Positions 27,901 through 34,918 of a stretch of DNA of 64,000 nt are shown here, one piece after another. A program made the translations under genes and the position numbers. Numbering within the stretch: the first letter of the stretch is position 1; each line of letters opens with the position of its first letter. This stretch comes from Iningainema tapete BLCC-T55 (lineage in GTDB: Bacteria > Cyanobacteriota > Cyanobacteriia > Cyanobacteriales > Nostocaceae). The stretch covers positions 83,827 through 147,826 of the forward strand of contig NZ_JACXAE010000048.1 in NCBI RefSeq assembly GCF_014698965.1. Reading direction: 5' to 3'. The notes beneath the pieces are model-generated. The model searched no databases. It worked only from the letters and a program-made list of their open reading frames with translations, and was not told the DNA's origin.

Positions 27901-28351
27901 AAAATACAGATTATCAACTATGTTAACTAGTGTTGACCGTTTATTATTTGTCCGGCGGGTGCCGATTTTTAAAGAATTACGGGATGATTTTGTCGTTCGC
28001 CTAGCTTCAGTGATGGATGAACAGTCATTTCCCAGCAACTACGCTATATTTAAAGAAGGGGATGAAGGGCGTTCACTATATATAGTTGTTGCTGGTACAG
28101 TTAAAGTCCATATCGGTAGTCAACAGCTAGCAGTTTTTCCGAAAGGAGAATCTTTTGGCGAGATGTCAGTGTTTGACGCAGAACCGCGCTCGGCTTCAGC
28201 AACTACCCTAGAACCTTGTGAATGTCTAGAGCTGACTCAAGAGCAACTTTATAATGCTATTGAAGAAACGCCAGAAATTGCTGTAAACATTATTGGTGTG
28301 CTATCCCGTCGAATTCGGGAATTAAATGAGAGAATTAATGAGCGAACCTAG
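24923..28351 (+). CDS. ADP/ATP-translocase-like membrane protein with HEAT repeats and cNMP-binding domain
   Basis: A 1142-residue fusion. Residues about 25-420 carry 10-12 transmembrane helices and resemble the nucleotide transporter (Tlc/NTT) or MFS-like fold (RWSEDTTVALFLDEYGAK, LRLWVDAFYVVNDLNTS). Residues about 450-960 are helical HEAT-like repeats (EVMLSTGVNP, HAVKALTEAV, VRCAVLSMIAA, AWRTISQIP). The C-terminus (about 990-1125) is a cyclic-nucleotide-binding domain with FKEGDEGRSLYIVVAGTVKV and FGEMSVFDAEPRSASA. I infer a membrane protein gated or regulated by cAMP/cGMP; the transported substrate is not shown. It is monocistronic and full length. Confidence 0.85.
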   Translation: MELKNCWFALNSVFPRLLQWVNLRPEESERTWLMFAFYTTTSVGLRWSEDTTVALFLDEYGAKLLPWIYIASAGAGVVLVFLYSRLQKIFPLRWVIVALAPCMFLPLVLMSWAMHVPHLTIITIFLLRLWVDAFYVVNDLNTSITANQLFNIRELKRAYPLVSSGILVADIVSGFSLPLLLIFVGLDKIIMPVAGIFITIGTIILWYLGNNYQQFFPDTPAKQIPGIQNFSRRLLSLPLKRYTLLLFAFFALLQVLGVMIDFQYLTQLKLNYNNKEIASFLGIFGGMAGLCELSMQLFISSRFLERFGVFITVATLPLCVLILIPLAMILTQSHYFFWGLVILKFLDELLRYTFVASSSILLFQPIPDKIRSNIQSLSGGIAEAFGAAIAGVLILVTLWLVHSALPLHKLVLVIETAILALICVGIVYLVRSQYVNLLVLSAGQGQLSGTDVDLPAFKIAIVKALGEKGTQADKRSCIELLSQIDPQGAGEVLAPLLHKLPPSLQKPSLEVMLSTGVNPSYLSYVHGLLVPQGINSPEVFALALRYVYHADPNPDLSFLEESLKQENSVIRATAAALLLRHGTPLQSSAATHILRRMLTSKKEWERIHAVKALTEAVYLQALRIYIPNLLQDDSLRVRCAVLSMIAATHLEEYYPALIGGLYYKSTRSVAMSALLKLENEALPLLTKLATNIYQPEVVRLYAWRTISQIPTLEAIDTLWMYLKISRGTTRDHILRTLLKRHQQEGIESLFAELNSNVEKLIVEELHFLGELYATYVDLKTQGDFYANSRELKTQNQGGNRQTKEKIMARCELLIRAILELEIDIKERLLLLLKLLYPLENIQAATFNLRSKSGVNIARGLEILEHTVNLPSKSILIDILDRQLPEEKLQKLESKGIVKYQQMEVSSRIRTLVAQRELLSDWCVSCCFHFAQVASIRLTSEQVLACLRHPTGFVREAAIAYLNVVSRTVLQEILPQLQKDSHPIVAAQVQELMKKYRLSTMLTSVDRLLFVRRVPIFKELRDDFVVRLASVMDEQSFPSNYAIFKEGDEGRSLYIVVAGTVKVHIGSQQLAVFPKGESFGEMSVFDAEPRSASATTLEPCECLELTQEQLYNAIEETPEIAVNIIGVLSRRIRELNERINERT

Positions 28352-28615
28352 CAGAGTCCTTAACAAGTTCGCCTAAAAATAAATTTCTAGGCTATAAGCC
28401 TTGAACTTCAGTCCAAGGCAGGTTTTTCCATCTGACGATGTAAATCTTCTGGCAAATTGCTACCCAATGATGATCACCAAACCTCATTCTTGAGAAACTA
28501 AACAATTAACTCTCAAGAAGGGGGTGAATTATCTCTTGATATAAGAATATAGAAATGTAAACAAAAACAAACAATTGTGTTGTTTCTGAAAAGGAACCAA
28601 AATTTTTGAACACTT

Positions 28616-28864
28616 ATGAAAACGCAGCGCAAGAAAGGCGAGCAAATTACCCTCTACTTAACTCAAGTATTAACCGGATATGAAGTAATTCCAGCTAATT
28701 GGGGTTGGCATATTCACAAGGCAGATGAGTACTGCGGACATTTAGAATATCAAGCAAAACTTGGATGGGATGGTAGCGCTTTAAATTGCCTCCCAATGGA
28801 ATTGAGAGAAAAACTTAAAAACTTTACCCAGTCAACTTTTTCTATGAGTTCTGCTACGACTTAA
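28616..28864 (+). CDS. Small conserved-looking hypothetical protein
   Basis: An 82-residue protein I do not recognise by name. It contains a basic start (MKTQRKKGEQITLYLTQVL) and a central GYEVIPANWGWHIHKADEYCG with several aromatics and two His. The codon pattern resembles neighbouring genes, and a GGAACC-like upstream sequence offers a weak ribosome site. No signal peptide. Function unknown. Confidence 0.6.
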   Translation: MKTQRKKGEQITLYLTQVLTGYEVIPANWGWHIHKADEYCGHLEYQAKLGWDGSALNCLPMELREKLKNFTQSTFSMSSATT

Positions 28865-28899
28865 GCTTTATAAAGCAATCATAAATAATTGGTGCAGCA

Positions 28900-28932
28900 A
28901 GAAACCTGGTTTCTTAAGGAAACCGGGTTTCT
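28900..28932. terminator. AGAAACCxGGTTTCTT palindrome
   Basis: The stem AGAAACCTGGTTTCTT-AAGGAAACCGGGTTTCT closes downstream of the 82-residue ORF. The same family recurs after glnA at 45724-45757, so it is a dispersed repeat that may serve as a terminator. Confidence 0.6.
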
Positions 28933-29034
28933 GCGTTAACATATGTACAAACATACATAGGAAAAATCTCGCGAAAAAACTGCCATTTTGTGTTATGCTC
29001 GTGTGTGAGAATTATATTCGGTTGTGCAGTTTGT

Positions 29035-29098
29035 TTGTATATGTTTACAAGCCTATCTCCGGATCTAACTCTACGTCATCTGAATCTGGAGATTTTTT
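29035..29098 (+). promoter_or_regulatory. Structured 5' UTR of the RRM gene
   Basis: Directly upstream of the RNA-binding protein gene, ATCTCCGGATCTAACTC and GAATCTGGAGATTTTTT form a long imperfect stem (ATCTCC / GGAGAT arms) ending 1 bp before the ATG. Cyanobacterial rbp genes are known to carry conserved 5' UTRs involved in cold induction and autoregulation. The stem would sequester the GGAG ribosome site. Confidence 0.6.
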
Positions 29099-29434
29099 AT
29101 GTCAATTTACGTTGGTAATCTGTCCTACGACGTAGGGGAAGAAGACCTTAAACAGGTCTTTTCCGAATACGGAACAGTCAAGAGCGTTCAAATGCCTAAA
29201 GATCGTGAAACCGGGCGTGTGCGAGGGTTTGCCTTTGTGGAAATGGACACAGACGCAGAAGAATCCGCAGCAATAGAGGCACTTGATACCGCTGAGTGGA
29301 TGGGTAGGAACCTGAAAGTGAATAAGGCGAAGCCTAAAACAGAGGGAGGTTCATTTGGTGGTGGTGGTGGAAGACGAGGAGGTAATAGTGGCGGTGGATA
29401 CGGCGGCGGTGGCGGTCGGCGCGGCGGCTACTAA
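29099..29434 (+). CDS. Gly-rich RNA-binding protein (single RRM)
   Basis: A 111-residue RRM protein of the cyanobacterial Rbp family. RNP2 is SIYVGNLSYDV (residues 2-12), and RNP1 is RGFAFVEM (42-49). A Gly/Arg-rich tail (GGGGGRRGGNSGGGYGGG) follows from residue 83. These proteins bind RNA and are often cold induced; some also locate mRNAs at thylakoids. The exact rbp paralogue (A to F) cannot be told. The 5' leader has a stem that masks the ribosome binding site. Confidence 0.93.
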   Translation: MSIYVGNLSYDVGEEDLKQVFSEYGTVKSVQMPKDRETGRVRGFAFVEMDTDAEESAAIEALDTAEWMGRNLKVNKAKPKTEGGSFGGGGGRRGGNSGGGYGGGGGRRGGY

Positions 29435-29499
29435 ACCTTGACAAAAACTTAACTATCATCAGTAAAGGCTAGACTTCACGTCTGCCCTTTATTCGTGCT

Positions 29500-29527
29500 G
29501 TAGAGACGCCCCGATGGGGCGTCTCTA
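29500..29527. repeat. GTAGAGACG palindrome copy
   Basis: GTAGAGACGCCCC-GAT-GGGGCGTCTCTAT, downstream of the RRM gene. It belongs to the same interspersed family as 22875, 35769, 42398 and 46715. Confidence 0.75.
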
Positions 29528-29541
29528 TTTGATCTGAGGAA

Positions 29542-29580
29542 ATGCTACCCAATATTACTTTTGAGGAAGTTATGGAGTAG
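29542..29580 (+). pseudogene. 13-codon remnant of an antitoxin gene
   Basis: ATG at 29542 reads MLPNITFEEVME then TAG. This matches the MPQDFTFEEVMERLY core of the antitoxin at 7485. It is a scrap of the same antitoxin family, left upstream of hicB. Confidence 0.5.
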
Positions 29581-29643
29581 CGAACTTAAGCACGGCACGA
29601 GTAAAAGCTACAATTAAATATCATGGATATAAGAATAATAAAA

Positions 29644-29889
29644 ATGCTAGCTAGCTATATCGACCAAGCTATGGAACTTGCAGTTTATGAAATTATTGAA
29701 GATGATGGTACTTACTGGGGAGAAATTCCTGGTTTGCAGGGTGTGTGGGCAAATCACCAAACAACAGAAGGTATGGAGCGTGAATTAAGGGAAGCGTTGA
29801 GTGACTGGCTAGCACTGCGATTACGTTTGGGACTTCTAATTCCCGTAATCGGCGATATTAATTTAAATGAACTTACTCGCCCTGTTTAA
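29644..29889 (+). CDS. HicB family antitoxin
   Basis: An 81-residue protein with the partial RNase H fold of HicB: MLASYIDQAMELAVYEIIEDDGTYWGEIPGLQGVWANHQT, then a helix and VIGDINLNEL. I start at ATG 29644, matching the family start, instead of the ATG at 29623. HicB neutralises the HicA mRNA interferase and represses its operon. The hicA gene that should follow begins 2 bp after the stop but is truncated, so this antitoxin appears orphaned. Confidence 0.85.
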   Translation: MLASYIDQAMELAVYEIIEDDGTYWGEIPGLQGVWANHQTTEGMERELREALSDWLALRLRLGLLIPVIGDINLNELTRPV

Positions 29890-29891
29890 AA

Positions 29892-29975
29892 ATGCCTAGA
29901 TTAACTCCTGTTTCTTGGCATGATTTGGTTAAACGTATGCGCGAGTTAGGTTTTGAAGGTCCTTATGCAGAATAG
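29892..29975 (+). pseudogene. Truncated HicA toxin (27 codons)
   Basis: ATG 29892 reads MPRLTPVSWHDLVKRMRELGFEGPYAE then TAG at 29973-29975. The N-terminal half matches HicA (double-stranded-RNA-binding fold). The catalytic His, normally in GGKHPYM after GPYAG, is missing. The gene ends just where the convergent I9-like gene's stop lies at 29976, so the 3' half was lost by deletion or rearrangement. Confidence 0.85.
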
Positions 29976-30215
29976 TCATTGAATTTCTGATTCTGGTGGT
30001 TCAAGCTGGTATTTCTGTTCAACTTCAACAGCCGCAACACCTTCAATTTGAGAAATTCCTTCAACTTGTGTAGAGTCAATCGAACCGGTAATGACTCCAA
30101 TTTGCTCCATCAACTGTTCTATTTTCATCCCAGATGCCTGTAAAGCCTGAGCAACTTCAAGGATCTGCTCTATATGGCGATCGTCAACAGAAATTAATAA
30201 ATTTATTTTAGACAT
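29976..30215 (-). CDS. I9-like peptidase inhibitor/propeptide protein
   Basis: A 79-residue protein that fits the inhibitor I9 (subtilisin propeptide) fold: INLLISVDDRHIEQILEVA, a helix, MEQIGVITGSIDSTQVEGISQI, then EGVAAVEVEQKYQL as the edge strand that would enter a subtilase active site. Cyanobacterial genes like this have sometimes been mis-annotated as aldolase. It lies 108 bp downstream of the S8 protease gene on the same strand, so a stand-alone inhibitor or chaperone of that enzyme is likely. No signal peptide. Confidence 0.65.
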   Translation of the reverse strand: MSKINLLISVDDRHIEQILEVAQALQASGMKIEQLMEQIGVITGSIDSTQVEGISQIEGVAAVEVEQKYQLEPPESEIQ

Positions 30216-30323
30216 ACCTAGTTTCTTCTGCCTTACAAAATGCTTAAATGCAGCACAATCATTATTGCCAGACTACCAGGTACTACCTGAGTAAGTCTGG
30301 CATAAGCGAAGAATAACAGTTAA

Positions 30324-31619
30324 TTAAGGTGCTTGAACCAGACCTACACCAACATCTTCAGAAGGCAAAGGTAAGCGACGAGCCTTCTGCATGAGAAGAT
30401 TCCAGAGTTCTTGTCCTCTCAAACCAGTTGCCTCAGCATGGAGAGCAGCTATGCCTGCAACGTGTGGTGTTGCCATACTTGTACCGCTAATTGTTATATA
30501 TTGTGTAGGCATGAACCAGCTAGAGTAAATTTGTACGCCAGGACCAGCAATATCTATCTGACCCCCTTGTGGATTGACGCCTCGATTGGAAAAATTAGCA
30601 ATTTGTAGCCGTGAGTCAAGCGCTGCCACTGCCATGATTGAAGGAGAGTTAGCAGGAAGAGCAACTGGATTGATAATGCCTGAGCCACGGTTACTTTCAT
30701 TGCCGGCAGCGGCAATAATTAGGGTGCCGCGACTCAGTGCGCGTTGAGCAACTGTTTCGTATATACGAGAAAACGGTGTGCCTACTTGGGTTGGTGCACC
30801 TAAAGACATTGAGATAATATGGCATCCATTTGCTACTGCCCACTCAATACCTTGGAGAATTCCACCATCAGATCCGCTACCCTTATTACTCAGCACTTTA
30901 CCTACATAAATTTCCGAGTTGTAAGCTACACCATACCGTGGTAGTCGAGATGGTTGGCGAGGACCGCAAGCTGTACCAATGCAGTGAGTGCCATGTCCGT
31001 TTTTATCTTGTACTTCTTCCCCTTGAATAAAGGACTTGCTAATAATAGTTCGCCCAATAAAGTCGGGATGATTGAGCTCGAATCCAGTATCTAGAACGGC
31101 AATTTTAATACCCTGACCACTAAGAGATGATTGTACCACATTGGTTGCCTGAAGTCCCCAAGTTGCTACAGATTCATCGACAAGTGAATTCATCAACTGA
31201 GTTTGTTCTGTAAGAACTAAAGAGTCAACTAAATGGTTGACCGCATCACGATAACCTTGTAGATACCCTTTTGTCATATCAGTAGTAGTAACTGCTTTTA
31301 CTAGATTCACATTCTGAGAATCTACATCTGCAAGGGTATAAACTACTCTTTCCGGCTCAATTGCTAAGATGGGGCTATCTTCTGCAGTAGACATTCTTAA
31401 GGAGCGCACTTGTTCTGGTTCTGCACTCACCACTGCAACACCTAAAGTGTTCAAAAATATATACTCATCAGTTTGAGATTGTCCACGACTAGACATATTG
31501 AAACTAGTCATTTCACCTAGCATTTGAATACCTTCACTGACGGCATCTTCACGAAACAAAACTAAGTATTTTCCTGTTAGTTCAGTTTCAGGTGTTGTTT
31601 GATTCTGATTGTTAATCAT
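30324..31619 (-). CDS. S8 family serine peptidase with I9-like N-terminal domain
   Basis: A 431-residue subtilase. Residues about 16-95 (GKYLVLFREDA ... SPILAIEPERVVY) form an I9-like prodomain, and a helical linker follows. The catalytic Asp is in IAVLDTGFELNHPDF, His in NGHGTHCIGT, Asn in IIAAAGNES and Ser in SGTSMATPHVAG. There is no Sec signal peptide, so the enzyme is cytoplasmic or exported by another route. It sits between the CAP protein remnant (upstream) and the separate I9-like gene (downstream), all on the minus strand, suggesting an operon. AAGGTAA precedes the ATG. Confidence 0.92.
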   Translation of the reverse strand: MINNQNQTTPETELTGKYLVLFREDAVSEGIQMLGEMTSFNMSSRGQSQTDEYIFLNTLGVAVVSAEPEQVRSLRMSTAEDSPILAIEPERVVYTLADVDSQNVNLVKAVTTTDMTKGYLQGYRDAVNHLVDSLVLTEQTQLMNSLVDESVATWGLQATNVVQSSLSGQGIKIAVLDTGFELNHPDFIGRTIISKSFIQGEEVQDKNGHGTHCIGTACGPRQPSRLPRYGVAYNSEIYVGKVLSNKGSGSDGGILQGIEWAVANGCHIISMSLGAPTQVGTPFSRIYETVAQRALSRGTLIIAAAGNESNRGSGIINPVALPANSPSIMAVAALDSRLQIANFSNRGVNPQGGQIDIAGPGVQIYSSWFMPTQYITISGTSMATPHVAGIAALHAEATGLRGQELWNLLMQKARRLPLPSEDVGVGLVQAP

Positions 31620-31675
31620 TTCACTATTACCTTTTTATTCGGTTAAAAAATAGACAATTCTATTAGACAAATGTG

Positions 31676-32197
31676 CTATGCGCCAAAAGTTTGTGTCCAA
31701 TAAGGTTGATTTCCGCGAGCATATCCAATGCCAATTTCACGGTAATTGGGATTGAGTATGTTTGCACGATGCCCAGTACTATTCATCCAACCTCGCATAA
31801 CATCTTGAGCGGAGGAATAACCTGATGCCACATTCTCTCCAGCTTGTCGGAAATTATAACCATGTTGCTTCATCCGATCAAATGGTCATGAACCGTTAGA
31901 GCCTTTGTGGCTCATAAAGTTATGCTTTGCCATATCGTTAGAATGTGCTTGCGCTGCTGCAGTTAATTGCGATTGAAGTCTGAGCGGTGATAATCCTGCT
32001 CTACCCCGTTCGCTATTAACAATATCGAGGACTTGTTGAATTACAGATATAGTTGCCAAGTCTATTGGTGCGGGATCTGCAACATGAGAAGATGGAGTCG
32101 CCTGTAGAAAAATATTTTCAAGCTCAACGCTAAAGGGTTCACCAATAGCAGGCACAGATGCTGTTGAGTCTAAATTAGAATCATTTGTTACAGTCAT
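31676..32197 (-). pseudogene. CAP (SCP/PR1) domain protein interrupted by in-frame TGA
   Basis: The frame from ATG 32197 reads an Asn/Ser/Pro-rich start, then VLDIVNSERGRAGLSPLRLQ, AQAHSNDMAKHNFMSHKGSNGS, hits TGA at 31888-31886 (codon 104), and continues in frame as PFDRMKQHGYNFRQAGENVASGYSS and WMNSTGHRANILNPNYREIGIGYA. The two halves together make one complete CAP domain. The stop replaces the second Ser of the usual GSSPFDR motif (TCA to TGA). CAP proteins are usually secreted, with unclear roles. The second half could restart at ATG 31873 but would lack part of the fold. Confidence 0.85.
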
Positions 32198-32710
32198 GAT
32201 TTTTTCCTTTCACGAATTGAGTTATGTTGTGCATAACTTTTTCTTTCCATATACACATACTATCTTTGCTAAATAGAATTGATAGTTAAATATTTTTCGT
32301 TAAAAATATAATTACTAATTAATTATTTTTAGGTTTTACCAGTAATTATAATCTGAGTTAAATGCATTTATATTAATCCGGGTAAAGCTGTTATATTATA
32401 TCTGTATAAATCTTGAAATAATCATAAGCTCCATTATTTATGTGTAGAAATAATGGAGCTTATTTAAGAATAGATTGAGATGATTAATTAGCTATAGCAA
32501 TCCTATTTGATTTACAAACACTAGTTGGCTCAGATCCCCGACTTCTTAAAGAAGTCGGGGATCTTGTTGTTTACGAATGATTTAGGACTGCTATAGCAAT
32601 CCTATTTGATTTACAAACTTTTCATTTGGGCTGTTAACTGTTAACAGTTGACAGTCAACAGTTATCAGTCATCAGTCAAAACAGGACTGTTTGGGAATCA
32701 TTTAGGAACG
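32198..32710. other. Intergenic region with AT-rich leader and repeats
   Basis: About 510 bp. The part to 32490 is AT-rich and holds a hairpin AAGCTCCATTATTT...AAATAATGGAGCTT at 32427-32462. The remainder is made of two tandem MITE-like elements. No gene is supported. Confidence 0.5.
32492..32596. mobile_element. MITE-like element 1
   Basis: Terminal inverted repeats CTATAGCAATCCTATTTGATT and AATGATTTAGGACTGCTATAG bound a 105-bp non-coding element. Its centre is the CCCCGACTTCTT hairpin (32532-32562), also found at 10080. It shares its last bases with the next element. Confidence 0.7.
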
Positions 32711-32716
32711 CTATAT
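32591..32716. mobile_element. MITE-like element 2, overlapping the AraC stop codon
   Basis: It starts with the same CTATAGCAATCCTATTTGATT end and finishes with AATCATTTAGGAACGCTATA. The middle holds a TTAACTGTTAACAGTTGACAGT heptad-like repeat tract. The right end lies inside the AraC-family gene: CTA at 32711-32713 is its TAG stop. Confidence 0.65.
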
Positions 32717-33220
32717 ACAATGTTTCTCTCTCCAGGTTTGAGGCGTAGTTTGGTGATAATTACGAAATTGACAATAAAAATGATTTATATTTTGATAACC
32801 TACTTCTAACGCAATTTGATTAGCGGAATAATTAGTTTCTAAAAGCAAGTGTCTTGCTTGAGCTAATCGGCGTTCGATAATCCAGTCATTAACTGTTTTT
32901 CCGGTAAGTTTTTTTACTAAGTCAGTTAAGTAAGCTGAGGAATAACCTACGGCTTGAGCTACTTCTTTGAGGCTAATAGGTTGATGATAATTCAATTCAA
33001 TAAACTCAAAAACCTCTTGCAGTCGAGGAATGGATGGAAATATAGATGTCTGAGTTTTTGATTTTTTACTTTCTTCAGCAGTAGGTAATTTATCTTGAGT
33101 GAGATGAACACGAACAAGACCATTTTCTATGGTAATAACCTCAAATCCTGCTGTCTCTAGACATTTCATTAAGAGATTTTTGGTTTTGGTTTCAGTGTCG
33201 TTGACTACAATATCTGTCAT
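32711..33220 (-). CDS. AraC family transcriptional regulator
   Basis: A 169-residue protein. The C-terminal 100 residues are a double HTH of the AraC/XylS type: FEFIELNYHQPISLKEVAQAVGYSSAYLTDLVKKLTGKTVNDWI, then RLAQARHLLLETNYSANQIALEVGY and YHQTTPQTWREKH. The first 65 residues are a small unknown domain (VTIENGLVRVHLTQD) and may bind an effector. Its stop codon is supplied by the end of a MITE-like repeat, so the original C-terminus may have been altered by a few residues. Confidence 0.9.
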   Translation of the reverse strand: MTDIVVNDTETKTKNLLMKCLETAGFEVITIENGLVRVHLTQDKLPTAEESKKSKTQTSIFPSIPRLQEVFEFIELNYHQPISLKEVAQAVGYSSAYLTDLVKKLTGKTVNDWIIERRLAQARHLLLETNYSANQIALEVGYQNINHFYCQFRNYHQTTPQTWREKHCI

Positions 33221-33452
33221 TTTATATCCTAATATTTAAGAGAGCGATCGCAGCTACGAAGCACGTTTTTCGTCTGCTTGTTTTAAGTTTTGAAATTCTA
33301 CTTCTTAATAGGTGTGAGTACAGTTACCTTATGCGCTCTACATCCACATTCAGTATATTAATTATCTAATTTGGATATTTTCTAAACTTTGCGGTATAAT
33401 ACTTTTAATCTGTAAGTTTTAATATTAGGTGTAGACATAAACATCAAGACTT

Positions 33453-34058
33453 ATGACGCGCCGTCGGATTTTGCAAGAGGGGCAATCCTACACATTTCGC
33501 TCCTATTTTGAGATGCCTTATGAGGCAGACGAAATATTGGCGGAATTGGGCTACGCATTGGTGAAAACTCGTCTTGAGTTACCGCGCACCAATCGTCAGT
33601 TAGAGCGTTTGGCAGAGTTACAACAGCGAATTGATGAATCTTTACCGCTTGTAAGTTTGAGCAGTGAGACAGCGCGACGTGAAACGCTTGTAGCACCAGC
33701 ATTGCTGGAAGTTGCTCGGTATTGTCAATGCCAAATACGAATTGAGTACCCTTTGTCAGTAAATAACTGGCTCAAGGGCAATTTAGATTACTTTCTCAAA
33801 CGTAATCCAGGTTTGCTGGTGGTTGAAGCAAAAAATGATGACTTAACACGAGGGTTTACACAGCTTGCGGTGGAGCTAATTGCCATAGCCGAAGTTGAAG
33901 AAGGTGATTTGTTTTATGGAGCTGTGACAATTGGTGATGCTTGGCGCTTTGGTAGGTTAGAAAAAACTCTTCAACAAATTCTTCAGGATGTTTCGTTATA
34001 TCGAATTCCCAATGATTTGGAAGATTTAATGAAGATTTTAGTAGGGATTGTGGAATGA
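33453..34058 (+). CDS. PD-(D/E)XK nuclease-like hypothetical protein
   Basis: A 201-residue protein. The N-terminal half is basic and helical (MTRRRILQEGQSYTFRSYFE, ELPRTNRQLERLAELQQRID). The C-terminal half has a restriction-fold pattern: E in IRIEYPLSVNN, D in GNLDYFLKRNPG and ExK in LLVVEAKNDDLTRGF, followed by QLAVELIA helices. That is the spacing of the D-x(n)-ExK active site. I know similar unnamed proteins from filamentous cyanobacteria; the role is unknown. A scrap of an antitoxin gene follows it at 34073. Confidence 0.65.
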   Translation: MTRRRILQEGQSYTFRSYFEMPYEADEILAELGYALVKTRLELPRTNRQLERLAELQQRIDESLPLVSLSSETARRETLVAPALLEVARYCQCQIRIEYPLSVNNWLKGNLDYFLKRNPGLLVVEAKNDDLTRGFTQLAVELIAIAEVEEGDLFYGAVTIGDAWRFGRLEKTLQQILQDVSLYRIPNDLEDLMKILVGIVE

Positions 34059-34072
34059 AGTCTTTTCTATTC

Positions 34073-34114
34073 TATACATCTGCTGCACTTGGTTTATTGA
34101 AATATTCCCAACAT
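34073..34114 (-). pseudogene. C-terminal scrap of an antitoxin gene
   Basis: On the minus strand the sequence reads CWEYFNKPSAADV then TAG, matching the end of the antitoxin remnant at 39482-39710 (EYLNNPSAADV). About 14 codons survive. Confidence 0.55.
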
Positions 34115-34269
34115 ACATCTACTACATTTACTGACTTGAGTAATTCTCCCCATTTTGTAACATCATTTAAAGTAAGCTGACACTGCCGCGAGTAATGAAC
34201 TATACTTTTGGTAGCTTAAGCCCTATTGCTATCAGGATTGCTCTGTCTTAAATTTTTACTTCAGCTTTT

Positions 34270-34911
34270 GTGTCTACTATTTCTACTCTAACTAAACTTC
34301 AACAGTTGCGTCCGGGCGATCGCCTCAAGTATCACGGCGTGCAATGGGATGTCAAAGATTACAGCACCTACGATGACGTGTATGGCTATGAAACCGCTGA
34401 GTGGTTGCTGCGATCCCGTCATGGGACAGAATACTACTTGCTACGAGAAGTTGACCCCCAAAATCCAGAAACACTGGTAAATTGGTATCTTGCTGAAGAA
34501 GTTCAACAACCTAGAATATTCCAGCCCGATTCCCAAGAAAACATAGTCCCCGGTTTGTGGCAGGATATTCAAGGACAAACAGAACCCTACCCTGAATTGC
34601 AAACCCTTGGCAGAGTCTATTTCTTTGAATCACAGACTTGGGGAAGTTATGAGGGAGAGGAGAGGAACACTCGCATCACTTGGGACTATTGGGATAGAAT
34701 GCACCATTGGAACTTAGCACTCGAAGCTTGGCCTAATAGGGAACTTTACGTTTACTTAACTAAAATGGTGAAGCCAGAAGATTTTTATGACATTGAGAAA
34801 GGGGTGGTGAAACATTCGTCTGGGCTAGCTAAATTTTTAGCCGCTAACTATCAGGTACTTCTGGCTTTTTCAATGTTATGTGTGGGAATTTTAATGATGA
34901 TCTTTGGATAA
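34270..34911 (+). CDS. DUF4178 domain protein
   Basis: A 213-residue protein from GTG 34270. The DUF4178-like beta-rich domain includes LRPGDRLKYHGVQWDVKDYSTYDDVYGYETAEWLL in outline and YYLLREVDP. One C-terminal transmembrane helix (residues about 190-212, YQVLLAFSMLCVGILMMIFG) anchors it. DUF4178 genes recur beside polyamine aminopropyltransferase and DUF350 genes. Here the aminopropyltransferase ATG follows the stop by only 7 bp, so they are co-transcribed. The biochemical role is not established. Confidence 0.8.
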   Translation: MSTISTLTKLQQLRPGDRLKYHGVQWDVKDYSTYDDVYGYETAEWLLRSRHGTEYYLLREVDPQNPETLVNWYLAEEVQQPRIFQPDSQENIVPGLWQDIQGQTEPYPELQTLGRVYFFESQTWGSYEGEERNTRITWDYWDRMHHWNLALEAWPNRELYVYLTKMVKPEDFYDIEKGVVKHSSGLAKFLAANYQVLLAFSMLCVGILMMIFG

Positions 34912-34918
34912 CCAAGAA

